64,000 nucleotides of DNA, from positions 1-64,000 of the forward strand of contig CANGJI010000003.1 in NCBI GenBank assembly GCA_947454135.1, read 5' to 3'. Numbering within the stretch: position 1 is the stretch's first letter; each line of letters opens with the position of its first letter. This document shows, piece after piece, positions 47,253-55,839 of the stretch. The translations under genes and the position numbers were made by a program. Origin of the DNA: Sphingomonadaceae bacterium (lineage in GTDB: Bacteria > Pseudomonadota > Alphaproteobacteria > Sphingomonadales > Sphingomonadaceae). The notes below the pieces were generated by a model. It made no database searches. It saw nothing but the letters and a program-made list of their open reading frames with translations, and was not told the DNA's origin.

Positions 47253-49310
47253 ATGGGTTACCGTCTGGGTGTCGACGTTGGCGGCACATTTACCGATCTG
47301 CTGCTGTTCGATACGTCGAGCGGCGCATTCTGGCGGCACAAGACGCCGTCGACACCGCATGATAGCTCCGAGGGCATCCTCAACGGCGTGACTGCGATCT
47401 GCGGGAAGGCGGGGATCAAGACCGGCGATATCGACTACTTCCTCCACGGCACGACCGTGGCGACCAACGCCGTGCTCGAAGGCAAGGGTTCGCGGGTCGG
47501 CCTCGTGACGACCGAGGGCTATCGCCACATCCTCCAGATCGCGCGCAGCTTCGTGCCCGGCGGCCTTGCAGGCTGGATCATCTGGCCCAAGCCGACCCCG
47601 TTGGCGGCGCTCGAAGACACCGTGACGGTCAAGGGCCGCATCGATGCCGAGGGCCACGAAGTGCGCCCGCTGGACGAGGCCGATATCCGCGCGCAGCTCG
47701 GCCTGCTCAAGGCGCAGGGCGTCGAGGCGGTGACGGTCAGCCTGATCAACGCCTATGTGAACGGCGCGCATGAAGCCCGCGTCGGTGAAATCGCTGCCGA
47801 GATCATGCCCGGCGTGCCGGTGTCGCTCAGCCATCAGGTCCTGCCGGAAATGCAGGAATACGAGCGTACGCTGACGACCGTTGCCAACGCTGCGGTGCGC
47901 CCGGTGGTGAGCCGCTACGTCTCCAACCTCCGCGACCGTCTGGCGGGCGAGGGAATGACGGGCAAGCTCTCGCTGCTGCGCTCGGATGGCGGCCTCATGT
48001 CGGCGCAGAAAGCCGAGGAGCAGCCGGTCAACATTCTCATGTCCGGCCCCGCAGGCGGTGTGACCGGCGCGATCTGGGTCGGCCGCAATGCCGGCATCCG
48101 CAATATCCTTACGCTCGACGTCGGCGGCACCTCGACCGACGTTGCGCTGATCGAAAACCTCGAGCCGCGCCGCCAGCGCACGACCGAAGTGGGCCACCTG
48201 TCGGTCCGCGCCTCGGCGCTCGACGTGAAGACCGTCGGCGCTGGCGGTGGTTCGATCGCCTATGTGCCGGAACTCACCAAGGCGCTGCGTGTCGGCCCGC
48301 AGTCGGCGGGCGCGGTGCCCGGGCCGGCGGCTTACGGCAAGGGCGGCGAACTGCCGACCGTGACCGATGCCAACGTCGTGCTGGGCTATCTTCCCGAAAA
48401 TCTCCTCGGCGGCACCTTCCGGCTTGACCGCGAGGCCTCGACCAAGGCGGTGCAGACCATCGCCGATGCGCTGGGCATCGACCTCATGGCGGCGGCGCGC
48501 GGGATCATCGATATCGTCAACGAGAACATGTTCGGCGCGCTGCGCATGATCTCGGTGCAGCAGGGTTACGATCCGCGCCACTTCGCGCTGATGGGCTTCG
48601 GTGGGGCAGGTCCGCTCCACGTCAACGCCATCGCCCGCCTGCTTGGAGCGTGGCCTGCCGTTTCGCCGGTCTCGCCGGGCGTGCTCTGCGCGCTGGGCGA
48701 TGCGACGACGCGGATGCGCACGGAAACAGCGCGCAGCTTCTCGCGCCTTGCGACGCAGACCGAGGCTAGCGAACTGATCGCGATCCTTGCCGAGATGGCG
48801 GCCCAGACGCGCGGCGAGCTGCTTTCGGACGGCGTGCCGGCAGACGAGATCACCACCGAGTTCGAAGTCGACGTGCGCTATGCGGGCCAGGCCTTCGAAG
48901 TGCCGCTGACGATCACGCCCGAAGTGCTGGAGACCGACGGCATCGCCGGCATCCTCGCGCGTTTCGATGCCGAGCACAAACGTCTGTTCACCTTCAACAT
49001 GGATACCCCGCACGAGATCGTGAACCTGCGCGCAGTGGCGCTTGGTCGCGCGCTCGATCTGCCGGCGGCCGAACTCCCCAAGGGTGACGGCAACCCGGCG
49101 GCGGCGAAGATGCGCGACCACACGCTTTGGATGGACGGGCGTGAGCAGGCGGCGGTGATCTATGACCGCGCCAAGCTGCGCGCCGGGGACAAGATCCCGG
49201 GTCCGGCCATTGTCTGCGAGATGGACTCCACCACGCTCATCGAAAGCGGCTGCGTCGGCACGGTCGACCATGTCGGCAACATCCTGATCAATCTGGGCCA
49301 AGTGGCTTAA
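47253..49310 (+). CDS. hyuA: hydantoinase/oxoprolinase subunit A
   Basis: This 685-aa protein is the ATP-binding subunit of an N-methylhydantoinase/5-oxoprolinase-type enzyme, which opens a cyclic amide or imide at the cost of ATP. It opens with YRLGVDVGGTFTDLLLF, the actin-like phosphate-binding motif, and has LHGTTVATNAVLEGKG, LSLLRSDGGLMS and ILTLDVGGTSTDVAL. Length is typical. It lies 3 bp after the lyase gene and 18 bp before hyuB. Related pairs act on N-methylhydantoin, caprolactam, 5-oxoproline and acetone (carboxylase), so the substrate must be inferred from neighbours. Confidence 0.93.
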   Translation: MGYRLGVDVGGTFTDLLLFDTSSGAFWRHKTPSTPHDSSEGILNGVTAICGKAGIKTGDIDYFLHGTTVATNAVLEGKGSRVGLVTTEGYRHILQIARSFVPGGLAGWIIWPKPTPLAALEDTVTVKGRIDAEGHEVRPLDEADIRAQLGLLKAQGVEAVTVSLINAYVNGAHEARVGEIAAEIMPGVPVSLSHQVLPEMQEYERTLTTVANAAVRPVVSRYVSNLRDRLAGEGMTGKLSLLRSDGGLMSAQKAEEQPVNILMSGPAGGVTGAIWVGRNAGIRNILTLDVGGTSTDVALIENLEPRRQRTTEVGHLSVRASALDVKTVGAGGGSIAYVPELTKALRVGPQSAGAVPGPAAYGKGGELPTVTDANVVLGYLPENLLGGTFRLDREASTKAVQTIADALGIDLMAAARGIIDIVNENMFGALRMISVQQGYDPRHFALMGFGGAGPLHVNAIARLLGAWPAVSPVSPGVLCALGDATTRMRTETARSFSRLATQTEASELIAILAEMAAQTRGELLSDGVPADEITTEFEVDVRYAGQAFEVPLTITPEVLETDGIAGILARFDAEHKRLFTFNMDTPHEIVNLRAVALGRALDLPAAELPKGDGNPAAAKMRDHTLWMDGREQAAVIYDRAKLRAGDKIPGPAIVCEMDSTTLIESGCVGTVDHVGNILINLGQVA

Positions 49311-49328
49311 TCCGGGGGAGCGACCAAA

Positions 49329-51215
49329 ATGCCTGCAACCATAGTCCAGACGAACCCCGTCCCGTTCAACCGCGTCGCCATCGACCCGGTGACGCTCGAC
49401 ATCATCGAGAACGCGCTGCGCAACGCGCGCATCGAGATGGACGCAACGCTCGTGCGCACCGCGATGTCGCCCGGCATCCGTGAGCAGGGCGACGCGTTCC
49501 CGCTGATCGCCGACCACACCGGCAAGATGATCGTCGGCCAGTTCGGCAGCTTCATTGGCGGCTTCCTCGACAACTACGAGGGCACGCTTGAAGACGGCGA
49601 CATGATCTTCCTGTCCGACCCCTATTCGGTCGGCGGCGCGATCAGCCACTCGAACGACTGGCTCGTGCTGCTGCCGGTGTTCAAGGATGGTCGCCTGATC
49701 GCCTATACCTCGATGTTCGGCCACCAGAGCGATATCGGCGGCAAGGTCGTCGGCTCGATGCCGATCAACGCCCGCTCGATCTTCGAGGAAGGCGTGCGCA
49801 TTCCGCCGGTCAAGATCTGGAAGAAGGGCGAGTACAACGACGACCTGATGAAGCTCGTCATGCACCAGACGCGCAAGCCCGACTGGTGCCAGGCGGATCT
49901 CAACGCGCTGATCGCGGCCTGCCGCGTCGCCTCGCGCCGGGTGATCGAAATGGCCGAGCGCTTCGGCGATGACGTCTACGTCTCGGCGACGCAGGATCTT
50001 CTCGCGCGCAATCACCGCGCAATGCAGGCGCTGATCGGCATGGCGATTGCCGAGGAGCCGGTAAGCTTCGAGGACTACATCTGCGACGATGGCATGGGCT
50101 ATGGCCCGTACAAGATCAAATGCACGATGTGGCGCGAGGACGGACGGGTGATCCTCGACTTTGCGGGCACCGATCCGCAGAGCCAGGCCTCGATCAATTT
50201 CTTCCTCAACGAGAACATGTTCAAGATGTTCTTCGGCATCTACATGATCATGGTCTTCGACCCGCAGATCCTGTTCAACGACGGGTTCTACGATCTGATC
50301 GACGTGCGGATTCCCGAAGGATCGCTGCTCAAGCCGAAGTTCCCGGCAGCCCTCTCGGGCCGCACCCATGCGCTGGGGCGGATCTTCGACATCCTCGGCG
50401 GACTGCTGGGCCAGAAGACCCCGGAGTTCCTCAACGCCGCGGGCTTCTCCTCCTCGCCGCACCTGTTCTACTCGGGCAACGATGCACGCCCCGGCAAGGG
50501 CGGGGAATGGTTCCAGCTGTTCCAGATCGGCTTCGGCGGCATTCCCGGACGTCCGATGGGCGACGGGCCGGACGGGCACTCGCTGTGGCCGGGCTTCACC
50601 AACGTGCCGAACGAGTTCCTCGAGCGCTACTTCCCGATGCGCATCGAGCGCTATGAATGCGCAGCTGACAGCGGCGGCGCAGGGCTCCACCGCGGCGGCA
50701 ACGGCATTCACATGACCTACCGCTTCCTCAGCGCAGGCACGATCTCGATCCACGACGACCGCTGGTTCGTGCCGCCGTGGGGCGTGAACGGCGGCGAGCC
50801 GGGCATGCGCGCGCGCAAAGTGCTCGAACGCGCCGACGGCACGAGCGTGATCGTCGGCAACAAGGTCGAGGACGTCGAAGTCGAGGCGGGCGACCAGCTG
50901 CACTTCATCACCTGGGGCGGCGGCGGTTGGGGCGACCCGCTCGCACGCGACCCGGCGCTTGTCGGCAAGGAAATCGTGCAGGGCCTCGTCACGCCGGAAG
51001 GCGCGAAGGCTTATGGCGTCGTCGCCGATGCGGCAGGCGTGGTCGACATGGCCGCGACCGAGGCGCTGCGGGCGGAGCTGTCGGCCAGTCGTGGTGAGCT
51101 GCCGCTGTTCAACTATGGGCCGGGGATCGAGGCACTGCGTTCCGCGTGCGAGGCCGAGACGGGCCTTGTTGCCCCGATCCAGCCTGTCTGGCCGCATCTC
51201 GAAGCGGCGGAGTAA
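49329..51215 (+). CDS. hyuB: hydantoinase/oxoprolinase subunit B
   Basis: This 628-aa protein is the partner hydrolase subunit of HyuA. It shows the family's MDATLVRTAMSPGIREQGDAFPLIAD opening, SDPYSVGGAISHSNDW, and the late GGEPGMRARKVLERADG. The ATG at 49329 follows GGGGAGCGA. Together A and B form an ATP-dependent ring-opening enzyme in the cytosol. It is somewhat longer than many HyuB proteins but shorter than acetone carboxylase alpha, which argues for hydrolase rather than carboxylase use. Confidence 0.92.
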   Translation: MPATIVQTNPVPFNRVAIDPVTLDIIENALRNARIEMDATLVRTAMSPGIREQGDAFPLIADHTGKMIVGQFGSFIGGFLDNYEGTLEDGDMIFLSDPYSVGGAISHSNDWLVLLPVFKDGRLIAYTSMFGHQSDIGGKVVGSMPINARSIFEEGVRIPPVKIWKKGEYNDDLMKLVMHQTRKPDWCQADLNALIAACRVASRRVIEMAERFGDDVYVSATQDLLARNHRAMQALIGMAIAEEPVSFEDYICDDGMGYGPYKIKCTMWREDGRVILDFAGTDPQSQASINFFLNENMFKMFFGIYMIMVFDPQILFNDGFYDLIDVRIPEGSLLKPKFPAALSGRTHALGRIFDILGGLLGQKTPEFLNAAGFSSSPHLFYSGNDARPGKGGEWFQLFQIGFGGIPGRPMGDGPDGHSLWPGFTNVPNEFLERYFPMRIERYECAADSGGAGLHRGGNGIHMTYRFLSAGTISIHDDRWFVPPWGVNGGEPGMRARKVLERADGTSVIVGNKVEDVEVEAGDQLHFITWGGGGWGDPLARDPALVGKEIVQGLVTPEGAKAYGVVADAAGVVDMAATEALRAELSASRGELPLFNYGPGIEALRSACEAETGLVAPIQPVWPHLEAAE

Positions 51216-51221
51216 GTGCAC

Positions 51222-52424
51222 ATGACTGCAGGTGCTTTGAGCGATATCCGCGTCGTCGAACTGGGCCAGCTGCTGGCAGGCCCGTTCTGCGGCCAATTGC
51301 TCGGCGACATGGGCGCCGACGTCATCAAGGTCGAGCCGCCGCATGTGAACGGCAAGGGCGGCGGCGACCCGATGCGTGACTGGGGCCAGGGCGACGAGAA
51401 GGTGCAGTGGGAAGTTATCGCGCGCAACAAGCGCTCGGTCTCGGCCAATTTGCGCATTCCCGAAGGTCAGGCGCTGGTGCGGCGGCTGATCCGGGAAGCC
51501 GATGTGCTGATCGAGAACTTCAAGCCCGGCACGCTCGAAAAGTGGGGCCTTGGCCCTGACGTGCTGCTGGCAGAGCAGCCCAGCCTCATCATCGCGCGCA
51601 TGTCGGGCTATGGACAGGACGGCCCCTATTCGGACCGCGCCGGCTTTGGCGGCATCGGCGAGGCGATGGGCGGTTGGCGCTACATCGTGGGTGAGCCGGA
51701 TCGGCCGCCGAGCCGCATGGGTGTTTCGATCGGCGATACGCTGACCGCAACTTATGGCTGCATGGGCGTGCTGGCCGCGCTGCATGTGCGCGAAAAGACC
51801 GGCAAGGGGCAGGTGATCGACGCCGCGCTCTATGAAAGCGTGCTGCAGGTCATGGAAGGCCTCGTGCCGGAATACGACCGCATGGGCCTGATCCGCGAGC
51901 GCTCCGGCTCGATCCTCAAGGGCATCGCACCGTCTAACGTCTATTCGTGCAAGGACGGCGAGTTCATGATCGGGGCCAACAAGGACTCGCTGTGGAAGCG
52001 CCTTGCCGCCGTGATGGGCCAGCCCGAACTGGGCGATGATCCGCGCTTTGCGACGCATCTGGCGCGCGGCGCGAACCAGACCGAGATCGACAACCTCATC
52101 AACGACTGGACGAAGACCAGGACCATCGAGGAAGTCGATGCAGCGATGATCGAGGCTTCGATCCCGGCGGGCCGGGTCTACCGTGCGCCTGACATGCTGG
52201 CCGATCCCCACTTCGAGGCGCGCGGCGCGATCATCGAGGTGGAGACCGAACGTTTCGGAGCGCTCAAGATGCAGGGGGCGTTCCCCAAGCTTTCGGGTAC
52301 GCCGAGCGGTGTGCGCCGTCCGGCCCCGTCGACGGTCGGGCAGCACAATGATGAGATCTACGGCGGGCTGCTGGGCATGAGCGAGGCGGAACTGGAACAG
52401 CTTGCGGCAGGCGGCGTGATCTGA
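51222..52424 (+). CDS. family III CoA transferase (CaiB/BaiF)
   Basis: This 400-aa protein is a family III CoA transferase. It opens IRVVELGQLLAGPFCGQLLGD and has Asp172 in MGVSIGDTLTATYG at the catalytic position. It resembles the glutarate/hydroxymethylglutarate (SUGCT-like) and benzylsuccinate branch of the family more than carnitine types, by reading only. A donor such as succinyl-CoA would activate a dicarboxylate that the lyase at 46332 can then cleave. The ATG at 51222 is chosen; a GTG at 51216 is the alternative. It overlaps the next gene as TGATG. Confidence 0.88.
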   Translation: MTAGALSDIRVVELGQLLAGPFCGQLLGDMGADVIKVEPPHVNGKGGGDPMRDWGQGDEKVQWEVIARNKRSVSANLRIPEGQALVRRLIREADVLIENFKPGTLEKWGLGPDVLLAEQPSLIIARMSGYGQDGPYSDRAGFGGIGEAMGGWRYIVGEPDRPPSRMGVSIGDTLTATYGCMGVLAALHVREKTGKGQVIDAALYESVLQVMEGLVPEYDRMGLIRERSGSILKGIAPSNVYSCKDGEFMIGANKDSLWKRLAAVMGQPELGDDPRFATHLARGANQTEIDNLINDWTKTRTIEEVDAAMIEASIPAGRVYRAPDMLADPHFEARGAIIEVETERFGALKMQGAFPKLSGTPSGVRRPAPSTVGQHNDEIYGGLLGMSEAELEQLAAGGVI

Positions 52425-53065
52425 TGGCGCGGGGCGAGGCGGACCTTTCCGGCAACTACGCCGGGGCTTTCGACGGCTCACTACCTTTCGGCGAGCGCCC
52501 CGCTGTCATCGTGATCGACATGGTCGAGGCCTACCTGCAACCCGGCTCTCCGCTTTACGCCGGGGTCGAGGATGCCGTGGCCAGCGCCGCGCGGCTCGTC
52601 GCGGCGGCGCGCGAATGCGGTGCTCCGGTGATCTTCACCAACGTGGAGTACCAGCCGGGCGGCGCTGACGGCGGGGTGTTCTTCCGCAAGGTGCCTGCGC
52701 TCAAGGTGTTCGAGAAGGGGTCGCCGCTGGGGGCATTTCCGGCGCAGCTCAGCCCGGTGGACGGCGATTTCGTAATCACCAAGCGCTATGCTTCGGCCTT
52801 CTTTGCCACGCATCTGGCCGCCACGCTGACCTCGCTCGGTGTCGATACGCTGGTGATCGCGGGGGTTTCCACCTCCGGCTGCGTACGCGCGACCGCGCTC
52901 GATGCCTGCCAGAACGGTTTCCTGCCCTTCGTGGTGCGCGATGCCTGCGGGGATCGCCATGAGGCGCCGCACGAGGCGAACCTGTTCGATCTTCAGGCGA
53001 AGTATGCCGAAGTGGTCAGCGAGGCGCAGGTCTTGCAACTGATGGCGCGCACCGCTCAGGCCTGA
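52424..53065 (+). CDS. isochorismatase-family amidohydrolase (carbamoylsarcosinase/maleamate type)
   Basis: This 213-aa cysteine hydrolase carries the triad Asp32 (VIDMVEAY), Lys120 (ITKRYAS) and Cys153 (STSGCVRATALDA). The blocks FTNVEYQPGGADGG and ACGDRHEAPHEANLFDL place it with N-carbamoylsarcosine amidohydrolase and maleamate amidohydrolase (NicF), which remove ammonia from a carbamoyl or half-amide. Coupling to HyuAB suggests it acts on their ring-opened product. Its 3' end overlaps the convergent MarR gene by 50 bp. Confidence 0.9.
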   Translation: MARGEADLSGNYAGAFDGSLPFGERPAVIVIDMVEAYLQPGSPLYAGVEDAVASAARLVAAARECGAPVIFTNVEYQPGGADGGVFFRKVPALKVFEKGSPLGAFPAQLSPVDGDFVITKRYASAFFATHLAATLTSLGVDTLVIAGVSTSGCVRATALDACQNGFLPFVVRDACGDRHEAPHEANLFDLQAKYAEVVSEAQVLQLMARTAQA

Positions 53066-53495
53066 TCGGCTCGGCCAGCGGCGCGAGCAGGCGGGCCAGC
53101 GTGACCCGGTCCTCTTCAGCGACGCGCGCGCCCAACGCTTCTTCGATCGCTGCGGCAAAGACCGGCCACATTGCTGCGCGCATGGCGAGGCCTTCGATCG
53201 TCAGGTTCAGGGTATGGCCGCGGGCGTCATCGGTGCAGGGCGTGCGCTCCAGCAGTCCGGCCTTCACCATCCGGTCCAGCAGCCGCGATAGCGCATATTG
53301 CTCGAGCCCGAGGACGCCCTGCAGATCGCGCGGGCGCTGCGCTCCGCTTCGTTCGAGCGTCAGCAGCACATCGTACCATGCGGGCGGCGGCAAGCCGAGT
53401 GACTGCAAGGTGGCGCTGCAGTGCTGTTCGGCGAGTTCGGCGGCGCGCAGCAAGCGGTTCCATGCCAGCAAGGTCGTGGCGGCGGGCATTGTCAT
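53016..53495 (-). CDS. MarR family transcriptional regulator
   Basis: This 159-aa protein is a MarR winged-helix regulator: RPRDLQGVLGLEQYALSRLLDRMVKAGLLER is the recognition helix and wing region, followed by the long C-terminal dimer helix. The start is placed at the ATG at 53495 because the 22-bp palindromic array at 53513-53590 lies directly upstream; the ATG at 53546 would put that array inside the gene, encoding an unconvincing histidine-rich leader. Target genes are unknown; the array suggests strong autoregulation. Confidence 0.88.
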   Translation of the reverse strand: MTMPAATTLLAWNRLLRAAELAEQHCSATLQSLGLPPPAWYDVLLTLERSGAQRPRDLQGVLGLEQYALSRLLDRMVKAGLLERTPCTDDARGHTLNLTIEGLAMRAAMWPVFAAAIEEALGARVAEEDRVTLARLLAPLAEPIRPERCAPSVARPAPR

Positions 53496-53512
53496 GGGGC
53501 GCACGTCTTTCA

Positions 53513-53590
53513 ATGCGTGTGCATGGAAAAGCCCATGCGGCTGCATCGAAAATTCTATGCGCCTGCATCGGAAAGTCCAAGCAAGTGCAA
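53513..53590. promoter_or_regulatory. tandem 22-bp array of ATGC-N4-GCAT palindromes
   Basis: ATGC-GTGT-GCAT (53513), ATGC-GGCT-GCAT (53535) and ATGC-GCCT-GCAT (53557) are spaced exactly 22 bp apart. A decayed fourth copy, AAGC-AAGT-GCAA, is at 53579. Each is followed by a G/C-GAAA-rich segment. The period equals two helical turns, so bound dimers would sit on one face. It fills the 99-bp gap upstream of marR. Confidence 0.7.
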
Positions 53591-53594
53591 CTAC

Positions 53595-55340
53595 TTAACC
53601 CGGCTCGCCCTCGGCCTCCTGCGGATCGGGCCGGTGGATGAGCCGATCGCGTGCTGCGCGGGGATCGCCAGTCTCGACCTGAATGGCGAGGCGCTCGCTA
53701 TCGCGCACGCGGAACGAGGTTTCGGCGCGCGTGATCGCCTCGTTGCTGAGGCCTGCATTGTCGAGCGCGGCGCGGGCCATGGCGATGGCGCTTTCAAGGG
53801 TTTCGCGCACGATCAGCGTGGCGGGGGCCCCGCGCAGCTTCATCACCGCGCGCCGATCGAAGGCACGGACGAAGATCGCGGCGCGGGGAAAGGCTTCGTG
53901 GACAGCGTGGAGCATCGGCGCATCGAGTTGATCGCCGTCGATGCAGAACAGGATCATCTCTGCCTCCGCTGCACCGGCCTGCCGCAGCATGTCGATCCGG
54001 GTGCCATCGCCGAAATAGACCTTGGCGCCGAATGTGCCGGCGACGTCGATCATGTCGACATCGGTGTCGATCAGGGTGACGGTGATGCCGCCCGCCTGAA
54101 GCACCTGACCCACCGCCTGCCCGAAGCGGCCATAGCCGACGATCAGCGCACTGGCGCCATCGCTCGACGGTCCTTCGCGCGATCCTGAGGCGGCGACCGG
54201 TTCGCTGCGGAAGCGGCGGGTCGCAATCATCAGGAACGGGGTGGTCGCCATCGAAAGCGTGACGACCGCGCCGAACAGGCTGGCGGCCTCGGGCGCGATG
54301 AGCAGCGCGTGGCTCGCCTGTGTGAACAGGACAAAACCGAATTCGCCGCCCTGGCTGAGCAGCAGGCCGAGCGCGAGCGCGCCGCGCCAGGGCATGCCGA
54401 ACAGGCGCGCAATGCCGAACATCACGGCGGCCTTCACCGTGATCAGCATCAGCGCCATGGAGACGACGAAGAGCGGATCGCGGGCAATTGCGCCGAGATC
54501 GAGCATCATGCCGACAGCGAGGAAGAACAGGCCGAGCAGGATCGAGCGGAACGGCTCGACATCGGCTTCCAGTTCGTGGCGATAGGGGCTGTCGGCCAGC
54601 ATGACCCCGGCGATGAAAGCGCCAAGCGCGGTCGAAAGGCCGAGCAATTCCATCACCGCACCTGCCGCCAGCACCGTGAACAGAGCGGCGACGACGAACA
54701 TCTCGCGCTCACCCAGATTGCCGATCAGGCGGAAGAGCGGGCGGATGAGGAAGCGGCCGGCCGCAACCAGTCCGGCGATTGCGGCAACAGTTTCGAGCGC
54801 GAGAAGCCAACCTGGCGGGCCGCCGGCGTCAGCCGGATTGCGGCTCAAGGCGGCGATGATGGTGATCAGCGGGATGATCGAGAGATCCTGAAACAGCAGG
54901 ATCGAAAAGGCTCGCTCGCCAAACCGCGTCTTGAGACGGCCCGAGGACTGCAGCATCGGCAGCACCTGCGCGGTGGAGGAGAGCGCCAGCGGCAAGCCCA
55001 GCGCCAGCGCGGCAGCGGGCGAAAAGTTGGTCGTGACCATGATCGCCCCGGCCAGCGCCAGTCCGCAGATTGATACCTGCAGAAGGCCGAGCCCGAGAAT
55101 GTCGCGCTTCATCCGCCACAGCTTGGCGGGATCGAGTTCCAGCCCGACGAGGAACAGCAGCAGGGTGATGCCAAGCTCGGCAAATCCCAGCTTCTGCTGC
55201 GCATCGCCGACCATGTTCAGCACAAACGGCCCCAGCACCGCGCCCGCCACGAGATAACCCAGCGTGGCGCCGAGGCCGAGGCGGCGGAACAGCAGCACGA
55301 ATGCCAGCGCGAAGCCGAAAAGCAGGAAGCCGTCGTGCAT
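53595..55340 (-). CDS. KefB-type monovalent cation:proton antiporter (CPA2)
   Basis: This 581-aa inner-membrane protein has about 12 helices (DGFLLFGFALAFVLLFRRLGLG start) and a C-terminal TrkA-N/RCK domain with the dinucleotide fold ALIVGYGRFGQAVGQVLQAGG near residue 410. Such proteins exchange K+ or Na+ for protons and are gated by nucleotides or glutathione adducts. The start at 55340 fits the family; longer frames add a non-hydrophobic leader. The KefF/G ancillary gene is not seen nearby. Its transcript could run into the marR region. Confidence 0.92.
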   Translation of the reverse strand: MHDGFLLFGFALAFVLLFRRLGLGATLGYLVAGAVLGPFVLNMVGDAQQKLGFAELGITLLLFLVGLELDPAKLWRMKRDILGLGLLQVSICGLALAGAIMVTTNFSPAAALALGLPLALSSTAQVLPMLQSSGRLKTRFGERAFSILLFQDLSIIPLITIIAALSRNPADAGGPPGWLLALETVAAIAGLVAAGRFLIRPLFRLIGNLGEREMFVVAALFTVLAAGAVMELLGLSTALGAFIAGVMLADSPYRHELEADVEPFRSILLGLFFLAVGMMLDLGAIARDPLFVVSMALMLITVKAAVMFGIARLFGMPWRGALALGLLLSQGGEFGFVLFTQASHALLIAPEAASLFGAVVTLSMATTPFLMIATRRFRSEPVAASGSREGPSSDGASALIVGYGRFGQAVGQVLQAGGITVTLIDTDVDMIDVAGTFGAKVYFGDGTRIDMLRQAGAAEAEMILFCIDGDQLDAPMLHAVHEAFPRAAIFVRAFDRRAVMKLRGAPATLIVRETLESAIAMARAALDNAGLSNEAITRAETSFRVRDSERLAIQVETGDPRAARDRLIHRPDPQEAEGEPG

Positions 55341-55497
55341 GATCGAGGCGGGGTGAGGGGACGTCACACCCGGGTTGTCAGCGCAAGTGCCGCCAAGGTC
55401 AACCGTGCTTCGGGAATGAGACCTTCCCGGATCTATTCTATTGACATTGATGTAGGCAGCGTGGTTCCTTCTGCCCATAATCACTTGGGAGAATTCC

Positions 55498-55797
55498 ATG
55501 TCTGTTGCCGGCAAGTATGAGTGCGTGACCCGTTCGCCAATGGGCGATCAAACCTCGATCCTTACTGTCGAGGTTGATGGCAGCAGCTTCAGCGGCAGCA
55601 ATTCGGGGCCTATGGGCAACATGGAAATCACGGGCGGCACCGTCGATGGCAACAGTATCGCGTGGTCGAGCAACATCACCGTGCCGATGCCGATGAAGCT
55701 CGATTGCAACGCCACCATCGATGGCGATACGCTGACCGGCACCGTGACGGCGGGCATGTTCGGCAGCTTCCCGATGACGGGCAAGCGCATCGGTTGA
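55498..55797 (+). CDS. conserved small hypothetical protein
   Basis: This 99-aa protein (MSVAGKYECVTRSPMGDQTS start) is rich in Gly, Ser, Thr and Met, predicted mainly beta-strand, with no signal peptide. Repeated GDxLTGTV / GxSFSGS-like turns suggest a small beta-barrel or sandwich. It has a good ribosome site (GGGAG, 55488 region). I do not recognise a characterised family. It stands alone between two minus-strand genes. Confidence 0.75.
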   Translation: MSVAGKYECVTRSPMGDQTSILTVEVDGSSFSGSNSGPMGNMEITGGTVDGNSIAWSSNITVPMPMKLDCNATIDGDTLTGTVTAGMFGSFPMTGKRIG

Positions 55798-55839
55798 ACG
55801 CGGCAGCGGGGGAGGGCCGTGCTCTCCCCCTGACGCGCC

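Noticed and set aside
47253..51215. Acetone carboxylase
   Set aside because: HyuA/HyuB share ancestry with its subunits, but the third (gamma) subunit is absent, the B subunit is shorter, and the amidohydrolase neighbour favours ring hydrolysis.
46344..52481. Open frame of over 2000 codons on the minus strand across the lyase-HyuAB-transferase genes
   Set aside because: It is antisense to six well-supported genes, rich in Arg/His/Asp/Ala as expected from the complement of GC-rich codons, and shows no recognisable domain.
53016..53546. Longer MarR start at 53546
   Set aside because: It would place the 22-bp palindromic array inside the coding sequence and add a leader unlike MarR proteins; the ATG at 53495 is preferred.
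53513..53590. CRISPR-like array
   Set aside because: The 22-bp period has no spacers, the units are short palindromes, there are no cas genes, and the position fits an operator.
55441..55481. Sigma-70 promoter for the small gene at 55498 (TTGACA at 55441, CATAAT at 55476)
   Set aside because: The spacing of about 29 bp is far from the usual 16-18 bp, so the hexamers cannot work as a pair.
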